Source: VRUE01 sp035698885 (GTDB lineage Bacteria > Actinomycetota > Thermoleophilia > Solirubrobacterales > 70-9). From it: a DNA stretch of 14,434 bases. The DNA is taken from contig DASSBJ010000155.1 in NCBI GenBank assembly GCA_035698885.1, positions 1-14,434 on the forward strand, in the 5' to 3' direction. Within the stretch, counting starts at the first letter, position 1; every line of letters begins with the position of its first letter. This document shows, in pieces, positions 1 through 5,758 of this stretch. The position numbers and the translations under genes were made by a program. The notes under the pieces were generated by a model that saw only the letters and a program-made list of their open reading frames with translations, did no database searches and was not told the DNA's origin.

Positions 1-13
1 GTAGGGTTGCCGG

Positions 14-976
14 GTGACCTTCCTGGACCGCATCGGCGTCGAGCTTCCGGTCGTCCAGGCGGGGATGGGCGGCGGCCTCAGCCGGCACGAGCTGGCCGCC
101 GCGGTGTCGGAGGCCGGCGGGCTGGGAACGATCGCGGTAAACGGCGCCGCCGCGATCCGCCGCGAGCTCGACGCGGCGCGTGCCCTGACCGGGAGGCCGC
201 TCGCGGTGAACCTGCTGCTGCCCTTCGCGCGGCGCGAGTGGTTCGCGGCGGCCGCCGGCGCCGACGTCGTGGTCACCTTCTGGGGCCGCCCGAAGCGCCG
301 CACGCCCGGCGCCTGGATGCACCAGTGCGGCTCGGTCGAGGAGGCGCAGGCCGCGTTCGCGGCCGGCGCCGACGCGGCGATCCTGCAGGGGGTGGAGTCG
401 GGCGGCCACGTGCGTGGAAGGGTCCCCGCCCTGGAGCTGCTCGAGCGGGCGCGGGCGGTGCTGCCGGACGAGTTCCCGCTGCTGCTCGCCGGCGGGATCG
501 CGGATGCGGCCGACACGAGGCAGGCGCTCGACGCGGGCGCGGCGGCGGCGGTCGCCGGCACCCGCTTCCTCGCCTCCGAGGAGAGCCGCGCCCATCCCGA
601 TTACCGGCGGCGCCTGCTCGCCGCGCGGGAGACGATCCTCACCGAGCTCTTCGGCGCCGGCTGGCCGGCGGCGCCCCACCGCGTGATCGCCAACGCCGCC
701 ACGCAGCGCTGGCTCGCCGGAGGCCCGCGCGGTCCGCTGCTCAACCGCGCGCTCAACCGCCTCACCGGGCCCGGCGCCCGCTATATGCCGGAGCGGCTGC
801 AGGCGCGGATCGCTCGCGCGCAGCGGCCCGGCAGCCGCCTGCTCTCGCCGCTCGGGCCGGCCGACGACGGCCCCGCAAACCTGCTCGACGCGGGACCGCT
901 CTATGCCGGGGAGACCGTCGCGCGCATCGCCCACGTGAGGCCCGCCGCCGAGCTCGTCAGCGCGCTCGCGGGCTGA
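14..976 (+). CDS. Nitronate monooxygenase family flavoprotein (2-nitropropane dioxygenase-like)
   Basis: FMN-dependent TIM-barrel enzyme of the nitronate monooxygenase/FabK family, 320 aa, full length for the class. Family members oxidise alkyl nitronates to carbonyl compounds and nitrite; the physiological substrate here is unknown. Visible motifs in order: VVQAGMGGG near the N-terminus (first FMN-binding loop), AVNLLLPF, the HQCGSVEEAQAAFAAGADA strand-helix unit, then QGVESGGHVRG, which matches the conserved QGxEAGGH phosphate/active-site motif with its His. LLLAGGIADA and AVAGTRFLAS follow and complete the flavin phosphate site. The start is GTG at 14, with AGGG seven bases upstream. FabK-type enoyl reductase is the main alternative, but the QGxExGGH signature and stand-alone position favour nitronate monooxygenase. 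It converges with the minus-strand nucleotidyltransferase gene, with 10 nt between stops. Family assignment is firm; substrate is inference. Confidence 0.9.
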   Translation: MTFLDRIGVELPVVQAGMGGGLSRHELAAAVSEAGGLGTIAVNGAAAIRRELDAARALTGRPLAVNLLLPFARREWFAAAAGADVVVTFWGRPKRRTPGAWMHQCGSVEEAQAAFAAGADAAILQGVESGGHVRGRVPALELLERARAVLPDEFPLLLAGGIADAADTRQALDAGAAAAVAGTRFLASEESRAHPDYRRRLLAARETILTELFGAGWPAAPHRVIANAATQRWLAGGPRGPLLNRALNRLTGPGARYMPERLQARIARAQRPGSRLLSPLGPADDGPANLLDAGPLYAGETVARIAHVRPAAELVSALAG

Positions 977-978
977 CG
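955..978. terminator. Hairpin between convergent genes, possible bidirectional terminator
   Basis: Perfect 7-bp inverted repeat CGTCAGC/GCTGACG around a 10-nt loop. It spans the stop codon of the nitronate monooxygenase gene (TGA 974-976) and ends 9 nt before the stop of the opposing nucleotidyltransferase gene. There is no T-run, so intrinsic termination is uncertain. Confidence 0.35.
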
Positions 979-986
979 CTGCCTCC

Positions 987-1478
987 TCAGTCGACCTCGG
1001 GATCGGTCAACGCCGCCACGTCGGCGCGATCCACCGGCCGCCCACGGGCGAGCTTCATCCGGATCAGGTCGTCGCGACCGGCCACCGGGACCTGAACATC
1101 ACCGAGGGCGATCACGAGCGCACGGTCGCGCAGACCCTCGAACGGGGCCGCGCCGGGGGCGTCATGCAGGACGTCGATATCGCCGTGTGGCGTCGCGAAC
1201 TGCCAGATCGTCGCCCGCGGCAGCATCGCCGCGTCGATGTCTACCCCCTCGCTGCCGGGATTGAGCACTCGCGCGTTCAGCGCGTTCAGCGCGCTCGCCA
1301 GTCGACCCAGGTTCGCCGGATCCGGTTCCGGGATCACGTCGACGTCATTCGTCATCCGCGTGTTGCCGTGCGTCTGCGCCGCCAGCCCTCCCACCAGGAC
1401 GAAGTTGACCTCGTGCCGCGCAAGCTCCTCGAAGATCCGCTGGGCGTCGAGCCGGGTGCTGTCGCGGTCAGCCTGCAC
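987..1478 (-). CDS. MNT-type nucleotidyltransferase, putative toxin-like partner of the XRE gene
   Basis: 163-aa small nucleotidyltransferase-fold protein. The pol-beta-type signature is complete: VGG at residues 29-31, then HGNTRMTNDVDV with Asp45 and Asp47, and a third acidic strand HGDIDVLHD (Asp100/Asp102). The C-terminal block, GRDDLIRMKLARGRPVDRAD, matches the helix found in DUF6036/AbiEii-like nucleotidyltransferases. In characterised relatives such proteins add nucleotides to tRNA or to partner proteins and act as toxins or antitoxins; the target here cannot be read. The start is GTG at 1476-1478, inside the end of the upstream XRE gene (11-nt overlap), so translation is probably coupled. 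No HEPN partner is present. The fold is well supported; a toxin role is inferred from pairing with the regulator. Confidence 0.8.
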   Translation of the reverse strand: MQADRDSTRLDAQRIFEELARHEVNFVLVGGLAAQTHGNTRMTNDVDVIPEPDPANLGRLASALNALNARVLNPGSEGVDIDAAMLPRATIWQFATPHGDIDVLHDAPGAAPFEGLRDRALVIALGDVQVPVAGRDDLIRMKLARGRPVDRADVAALTDPEVD

Positions 1479-1797
1479 GCGCGCGCCGCCCAGCCTCGTT
1501 CAGATCAGCCGCCAGCCGGTTCCAGGAGATAGCCAGTCGCAATCGCTCGGCGGGCGTCCGCTGGAGCGCCGCGCGGAGGTGAAGCGAATCGTATTCGCGC
1601 TCCATCGGCGTCGCCGCCAGCTCCAGCTCCTCGCCCATCGCCGCCAGCAGGCGCTCAACCGTCTCGACGCTGGGTGAGACCCGCCCGCGCTCGATGCGGC
1701 TGATCGCCCCCTGATCGGTGCCGGCGCGCAGGGCGAGCGTGCGCTGACTGAGTCCATGGCGCCTGCGGGCCCGCTTTAGCAACTCGGCCGCGTCCAT
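1468..1797 (-). CDS. XRE-family helix-turn-helix regulator
   Basis: 109-aa DNA-binding protein. Residues about 5-60 form a Cro/C1-type domain: LSQRTLALRAGTDQGAISRI (17-35) is the helix-turn-helix, followed by the usual ERGRVSPSVETVERLLAAMG. The C-terminal half carries a TPAERLRLAISWNR motif resembling the tail of XRE regulators paired with small nucleotidyltransferases. It is the first gene of a two-gene unit and overlaps the nucleotidyltransferase by 11 nt, the arrangement of an autoregulated antitoxin-type repressor with its partner. The ATG at 1795-1797 is chosen because it directly follows an AT-rich promoter-like stretch; the only purine-rich run (AGGA) lies too close to act as a normal ribosome site. 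Autoregulation is inferred, not shown. Confidence 0.85.
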   Translation of the reverse strand: MDAAELLKRARRRHGLSQRTLALRAGTDQGAISRIERGRVSPSVETVERLLAAMGEELELAATPMEREYDSLHLRAALQRTPAERLRLAISWNRLAADLNEAGRRARAG

Positions 1798-1803
1798 ATC
1801 CTG

Positions 1804-1814
1804 ATTATGTCATA
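1804..1814 (-). promoter_or_regulatory. -10 element and small palindrome upstream of the XRE gene (probably leaderless)
   Basis: On the minus strand CATAAT (1804-1809) resembles a -10 hexamer and ends only 6 nt before the ATG. This is the geometry of leaderless transcripts common in Actinomycetota. It overlaps TATGTCATA (1806-1814), a 9-bp palindrome with a single central base, which could be an operator half. No convincing -35 is visible. The AT-rich stretch stands out in otherwise GC-rich DNA. Confidence 0.45.
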
Positions 1815-1888
1815 TAAGGCATCAAAAGAATGAACATGGCGCTCACCGTGGGCGCCTTGACGATTCCAGCGTCCTCGGCCCTTGGAAA

Positions 1889-1906
1889 CCCGGACTTCGG
1901 TCCCGG
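1889..1906 (-). terminator. TTCG-loop hairpin downstream of the lipoprotein gene
   Basis: GGAC-TTCG-GTCC, extended past one mismatch by CC/GG, lies 53 nt beyond the lipoprotein stop codon. Read on the minus strand it is followed by TTTCC. The stable tetraloop and short T-run suggest an intrinsic terminator separating the lipoprotein gene from the XRE promoter, but the stem is short. Confidence 0.4.
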
Positions 1907-1958
1907 CGGCGGGCCCTACCATCCGGGCGCTGAACCGCTGCCGGCGGTCGCGGCTGCC

Positions 1959-2522
1959 CTACTCGCCCGCCTTCTCGCCGTTGGGGTGCAGCGGGTACCA
2001 GGGAGCGCCGAAGGCGTCGACGTCGGTGCCGTTGTCTTCGCCGGGCTTCCTGTCGGCGATGTAGGTGTAGAGCGGCCAGCCCGCGTAGGTGACCTGGGTC
2101 GTGCCGTCCTTGCGCTCGGTCGTGCCGAGCTTCGAGGACTCGGCGCCGCTCATCGCCTGCGGCGCGCCGCTCGTCGTCAGCGGGGGCCAGGCGCTCGCGC
2201 AGGCGCCGTAGCAGGCCGACCTGCCGCCCTTGTCCTTCTCGAAGTAGTAGAGGGTGAAGCCCTTGGAGTCGACCAGCACCTTGCCGGTATCGCCGACGCT
2301 CGCAACCGCGACGGCTCCCGTGTCCGAAGCCGAAGACGGCGAGGAGCCGCCGCCGTAGCGGCCGCCCGCCGATTCGCCGTTCGCGGCCTGGGTCGAGCCG
2401 CCGCCTTCGCCGCTCGATCCGTAGGCGCCGGTTTCGCCGGAGTCCGTGCCGCCGCCGCACCCCGCGACGGCCAGCGCCACGGCCAGCGCGATTGCGGTTA
2501 CGGCTGGAAAGGTCCTGATCAC
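1959..2522 (-). CDS. Secreted lipoprotein with two Yx(FWY)xxD motifs (COG4315 / Lipoprotein_15 type)
   Basis: 187-aa predicted lipoprotein. The signal peptide is short and hydrophobic and ends in VAGC, making Cys22 the lipidated residue. A Gly/Ser-rich linker (about 23-68) leads to two copies of the repeat that defines this family: YYFEKD at 92-97, followed by a Cys104/Cys108 pair and AWPPL, and YTYIAD at 152-157, preceded by AGWPL. The biochemical role of the family is not established. The GTG at 2520-2522 is preceded by a strong AAGGAGG ribosome site (2528-2534) with 5-nt spacing. A perfect ECF-type promoter lies just upstream and matches that of the sigma gene at 13341, so this lipoprotein is probably a target of that sigma factor. 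Family and localisation are well supported; regulation is a strong inference. Confidence 0.88.
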   Translation of the reverse strand: MIRTFPAVTAIALAVALAVAGCGGGTDSGETGAYGSSGEGGGSTQAANGESAGGRYGGGSSPSSASDTGAVAVASVGDTGKVLVDSKGFTLYYFEKDKGGRSACYGACASAWPPLTTSGAPQAMSGAESSKLGTTERKDGTTQVTYAGWPLYTYIADRKPGEDNGTDVDAFGAPWYPLHPNGEKAGE

Positions 2523-2569
2523 GTCTTCCTCCTTCGCTGTGGGCCCGCCTGATGCGGTCGTCGGCCCGG

Positions 2570-2597
2570 TCTACGCGGAGCCGCCCCGCCGGGTTCA
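2570..2597 (-). promoter_or_regulatory. ECF sigma-type promoter for the lipoprotein gene
   Basis: On the minus strand TGAACC (2592-2597) and CGTAGA (2570-2575) are separated by exactly 16 nt. The -10 is followed by CCGGG and lies 47 nt before the GTG start. The same hexamers, spacer length and CCGGG flank occur 45 nt upstream of the sigma gene. Reading both strands by eye I found no third copy in the window. Confidence 0.75.
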
Positions 2598-2657
2598 GCG
2601 AACGACGGGCTTTCCGTGCATGAAGGAGTACGAGACCAGCGGCTTCTTCAACGAGAA

Positions 2658-2687
2658 GGCGGCGGAACCGTTCGAGGCTCCGCCGCC
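2658..2687 (-). terminator. GC-rich stem-loop after the His-rich protein gene
   Basis: Perfect 9-bp inverted repeat GGCGGCGGA/TCCGCCGCC around a 12-nt loop, beginning 8 nt past the stop codon of the minus-strand gene ending at 2695. On the minus strand it is followed by TTCTCGTTG, which has several but not consecutive T residues. It would separate this gene from the ECF promoter of the next one. The repeat may instead reflect Gly/Ser/Ala codons of a coding-like frame described in the findings. Confidence 0.45.
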
Positions 2688-2694
2688 GCTACCG

Positions 2695-3114
2695 CTATTC
2701 CGTTGGGGGATGGGCCTGATCGACCAGGCGCCTCGCCGCGAACGGCTGGGGGCCCGGGTCCTGCTTCGGCAGCATCGCCTTGACCACGACCTTGTCGCCG
2801 GCCTGGACGTCGCTCAGGTCGCGCGTTTCGTCGCCGTTGGTGTCGGCGACGACGATGCGGGCTCCGCTCAGGTCGAATGCGACCGTTTCGCCGATGAAGC
2901 CGCCCTTGCGAACGCGTGCGTTGCCGTGCTGGACGGCGACCGTGCTCTCGCCTTCGTAGATCCCCTTGAAGACATAGGCGACGTTGTGCGTCTTCGAGTG
3001 GCCTTTCGCATGTCCGTGGCCATGGTTCTCGCCCTGGTTGGCGACCGCGGCCGAAGGGACGGCCAGGGCAGCCACGCCGAGGGCGACGATCAGATTTCTG
3101 CGCATGCGCGTCAT
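2695..3114 (-). CDS. Small secreted His-rich protein, function unknown
   Basis: 139-aa exported protein with no function I can assign. A classic Sec signal peptide (RRNLIVALGVAALAVPSAAVA, residues about 5-25) ends in AVA before NQGEN. The mature N-terminus is His-rich: His31, 33, 35, 39 and 43 in NHGHGHAKGHSKTH, a plausible metal-binding segment. The remainder looks like a small beta-barrel (GIYEGESTVAVQ, VVADTNGDETRDLSDVQAGD, KVVVKAML), recalling short secreted proteins of Solirubrobacter-like genomes. The ATG at 3112-3114 is preferred over an in-frame start 51 nt upstream because GAGGA sits 5 nt before it and the signal peptide then begins at once. It is divergent from xfp and lies upstream of the lipoprotein gene on the same strand, separated by a hairpin and a new promoter. 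Confidence 0.7.
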   Translation of the reverse strand: MTRMRRNLIVALGVAALAVPSAAVANQGENHGHGHAKGHSKTHNVAYVFKGIYEGESTVAVQHGNARVRKGGFIGETVAFDLSGARIVVADTNGDETRDLSDVQAGDKVVVKAMLPKQDPGPQPFAARRLVDQAHPPTE

Positions 3115-3207
3115 TGTGGTCCTCACGCTCCTTGCTTGTGGATGCAGCGAGCTGTCCCTCGCCATTTCATCGCTTCTAAGGCTGGAACGGTGGAAAGGTC
3201 GCGCTGT

Positions 3208-3232
3208 CAGGGCCGATCGAGGATCGGCTCTG
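3208..3232. promoter_or_regulatory. 25-bp dyad in the divergent intergenic region before xfp
   Basis: CAGGGCCGATC and GATCGGCTCTG form an 11-bp stem with one G-T pair around a 3-nt GAG centre. It lies 93 nt upstream of the His-rich gene start (minus strand) and about 170 nt upstream of xfp (plus strand). Between two diverging genes an operator, or a structured 5' leader of xfp-ackA, is more likely than a terminator. No regulator gene is adjacent. The rest of the 3115-3403 gap shows no gene with a start codon. Confidence 0.4.
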
Positions 3233-3403
3233 GCGTTGAGCTCGTTCTGTCTCGATACTTCCGCCTACAGCAACTTTCGGCGCGGGAACGTGGAGTGAGC
3301 CGGCTCGCCCGAGCCGCGACGCCGACATCCGGGAGCTGGTTGATGCCGCGAGCCGGGCCGCGGCAGGATTGCCGCGACGGCGTTCGAGGTAGAGGATAGG
3401 GCG

Positions 3404-5758
3404 ATGACGACGGCCGACCACGCGGCGATCGATGCCTGGTGGCGCGCGGCCAACTACCTCTCGGTCGGCCAGATCTACCTGCTCGACAACCCGCTGCTGC
3501 GCGAGCCGCTGCGCGCCGAGCACGTGAAGCCGCGGCTGCTGGGCCATTTCGGCACCACTCCGGGACTGAACCTGCTCTATGCCCACCTCAACCGGGCGAT
3601 CGTCGCCCGCGACCTCAGCGCGATCTTCGTCACCGGCCCCGGTCACGGCGGTCCCGGCCTGGTCGCCTCGACCTGGCTCGAGGGCACCTACAGCGAGCTC
3701 TACCCGCACGTCGGCCGCGACGCCGCGGGAATCCGCGAGCTGTTCCGCCAGTTCTCCTTCCCCGGCGGCATCCCCAGCCACGCCGCGCCGGAGACGCCGG
3801 GCTCGATCAACGAGGGCGGCGAGCTCGGCTACTCGCTCGCCCACGCCTACGGCGCGGCGCTCGACAACCCCGAGCTGCTCGTCGCCTGCACGATCGGCGA
3901 CGGCGAGGCGGAGACGGGAGCGCTGGCGGCGAGCTGGCATTCGAACAAGCTGCTCAGCCCGCGGCGCGACGGGGCGGTGCTGCCGATCCTCCACCTCAAC
4001 GGCTACAAGATCGCCAACCCGACGCTGCTCGCGCGCATCCCCGAGGCCGAGCTGGCATCGCTGCTGCAGGGCTACGGGCACCGGCCGATCTTCGTCCACG
4101 GCGGCGAGGGAGGCGAGGAGCCGGCGGCGGTGCACCAGCGCCTCGCCGCGGCGCTCGACGAGGCGCTGGATGAGATCGGCGAGATCCAGCGCGCCGCCCG
4201 CTCCGCCGGCGCCGGCGGCCGGCCGCGCTGGCCGATGATCGTGCTGCGCACGCCGAAGGGCTGGACCGGGCCCAAGCGGGTCGACGGGCTGCCGGTCGAG
4301 GGCACCTGGCGCTCGCACCAGGTGCCGCTGGCCGACGTGCGCGAGGAGCCCGAACACCTGCGCATGCTGGAGGATTGGATGCGCGCCTACCGGCCGCAGG
4401 AGCTGTTCGAGGAGAGCGGCGCGCCGATCGCCGAGCTGGCCGAGCTGGCGCCGCGCGGCGAGCGGCGGATGGGGGCCAACCCGCACGCCAACGGCGGCTT
4501 GCTGCTGCGCGAGCTGCTGCTGCCCGACTACCGCGAGTACGGGGTCGAGGTGGCCGCGCCGGGACGCGACCGCGCCTCGGCGACGCGCGCGCTCGGCCCC
4601 TTCCTGCGCGACACGATCGCGCGCAACCCCGACGAGTTCCGCCTGGTCGGCCCCGACGAGACCGCCTCCAACCGGCTCGCCGCCGTGTTCGAGGCGACCG
4701 ACCGCGAGTGGGAGGCCGAGCGACTGGAGACCGACGAGAACCTCGGCCCCGACGGCCGCGTGATGGAGGTGCTCTCCGAGCACCTCTGCCAGGGCTGGCT
4801 GGAGGGCTACCTGCTGAGCGGCCGCCACGGCCTCTTCAGCTGCTACGAGGCCTTCATCCACATCGTCGACTCGATGTTCAACCAGCACGCCAAGTGGCTG
4901 AAGACGAGCCGCGAGGTGCCGTGGCGGCGGCCGGTCGCCTCGCTCAACTACCTGCTCACCTCGCACGTCTGGCGCCAGGACCACAACGGCTTCTCCCACC
5001 AGGACCCCGGCTTCATCGACCACGTCGTCAACAAGAAGGCCGAGGTCGTGCGCGTCTACCTGCCCCCCGACGCCAACTGCCTGCTCTCGGTCGCCGACCA
5101 CTGCCTGCGCAGCCGCAACTACGTCAACCTGATCGTCGCCGGCAAGCAGCCCGAGCTGACCTGGCTGACGATGGAGCAGGCGGAGGCGCACTGCGCCCGC
5201 GGGATCGGCATCTGGGAGTTCGCCTCGCGCGAAGGCGAGGGCGAGCCCGACGTCGTGCTCGCCTGCTGCGGCGACGTGCCGACGCTGGAGACGGTCGCCG
5301 CGGCGGCGCTGCTGCGCGAGCACCTGCCCGAGCTGAAGGTGCGGGTGGTCAACGTCGTCGATCTGATGCGGCTGCAGCCGGAAAGCGAGCACCCGCACGG
5401 CCTGCCCGACCGCGAGTTCGACGCCCTGTTCACCAGCGACCGGCCGGTCGTCTTCGCCCACCACGGCTACCCCTGGCTGATCCACCGCCTCACCTACCGC
5501 CGCGCCAACCACGACAACATCCACGTGCGCGGCTACAAGGAGGAGGGAACGACGACCACCCCATTCGACATGGTGATGCTCAACGACCTCGACCGCTTCC
5601 ACCTGGCGATCGACACGATCGACCGCGTGCCCGGGCTCGGCGCCGAGGCGGCGGCGCTGCGCCAGGAGCTGGTCGACCGCCGCTTCGCCTGCCGCGCCTG
5701 GACCCGCGAGCACGGCGAGGACCACCCCGACGTGCGCGAGTGGACGTGGCCGGGCTGA
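3404..5758 (+). CDS. xfp: Xylulose-5-phosphate/fructose-6-phosphate phosphoketolase
   Basis: 784-aa thiamine-diphosphate enzyme that cleaves xylulose-5-P (and usually fructose-6-P) with phosphate to acetyl-phosphate plus glyceraldehyde-3-P or erythrose-4-P. The length is normal for the family. Motifs seen in order: GHFGTTPGLN (His48), GPGHGGPG (His81), the cofactor/Mg site GDGEAETG, the catalytic-Glu segment VLSEHLCQGWLEGYLLSGRHG (Glu459), SCYEAF, and DHNGFSHQDPG with His527 and His532, the pair corresponding to active-site histidines of characterised bifidobacterial enzymes. The C-terminal domain ends with PFDMVMLNDLDRFHLA, typical of Xfp. The ATG is preceded by a GAGGATAGG purine run. The acetate kinase start overlaps its 3' end, so the two form a translationally coupled operon that yields ATP and acetate from pentose and hexose phosphates. 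F6P activity cannot be decided from sequence. Confidence 0.96.
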   Translation: MTTADHAAIDAWWRAANYLSVGQIYLLDNPLLREPLRAEHVKPRLLGHFGTTPGLNLLYAHLNRAIVARDLSAIFVTGPGHGGPGLVASTWLEGTYSELYPHVGRDAAGIRELFRQFSFPGGIPSHAAPETPGSINEGGELGYSLAHAYGAALDNPELLVACTIGDGEAETGALAASWHSNKLLSPRRDGAVLPILHLNGYKIANPTLLARIPEAELASLLQGYGHRPIFVHGGEGGEEPAAVHQRLAAALDEALDEIGEIQRAARSAGAGGRPRWPMIVLRTPKGWTGPKRVDGLPVEGTWRSHQVPLADVREEPEHLRMLEDWMRAYRPQELFEESGAPIAELAELAPRGERRMGANPHANGGLLLRELLLPDYREYGVEVAAPGRDRASATRALGPFLRDTIARNPDEFRLVGPDETASNRLAAVFEATDREWEAERLETDENLGPDGRVMEVLSEHLCQGWLEGYLLSGRHGLFSCYEAFIHIVDSMFNQHAKWLKTSREVPWRRPVASLNYLLTSHVWRQDHNGFSHQDPGFIDHVVNKKAEVVRVYLPPDANCLLSVADHCLRSRNYVNLIVAGKQPELTWLTMEQAEAHCARGIGIWEFASREGEGEPDVVLACCGDVPTLETVAAAALLREHLPELKVRVVNVVDLMRLQPESEHPHGLPDREFDALFTSDRPVVFAHHGYPWLIHRLTYRRANHDNIHVRGYKEEGTTTTPFDMVMLNDLDRFHLAIDTIDRVPGLGAEAAALRQELVDRRFACRAWTREHGEDHPDVREWTWPG

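Noticed and set aside
1830..2552. Plus-strand open frame antisense to the lipoprotein gene
   Set aside because: It is Ala/Arg/Gly-rich shadow sequence. The minus-strand gene has a lipobox, a strong ribosome site and family motifs.
2620..2703. Plus-strand frame starting MKEYETSGFFNEKAAEPF
   Set aside because: It has protein-like codons but no ribosome site, runs antisense into the His-rich gene, and overlaps the competing minus-strand tail. I could not support it as a gene.
3240..3392. Plus-strand open frame ending 11 nt before xfp (contains DADIRELVDAASRAAAG)
   Set aside because: It is open for about 50 codons after a TGA but has no usable start codon and no recognisable family. It could be a remnant, but chance is as likely in DNA of this composition.
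3176..5725. Very long minus-strand open frame antisense to xfp
   Set aside because: Its translation is a low-complexity Val/Gly/Arg-rich mirror of the phosphoketolase codons, with no family motifs. The plus strand encodes a full-length enzyme with all catalytic residues.
4375..5745. In-frame upstream extension of acetate kinase inside xfp
   Set aside because: The extension is Arg/Ala/Pro-rich shadow sequence of xfp. Acetate kinase similarity begins only at about 5764, so the GTG at 5746 is the sensible start.
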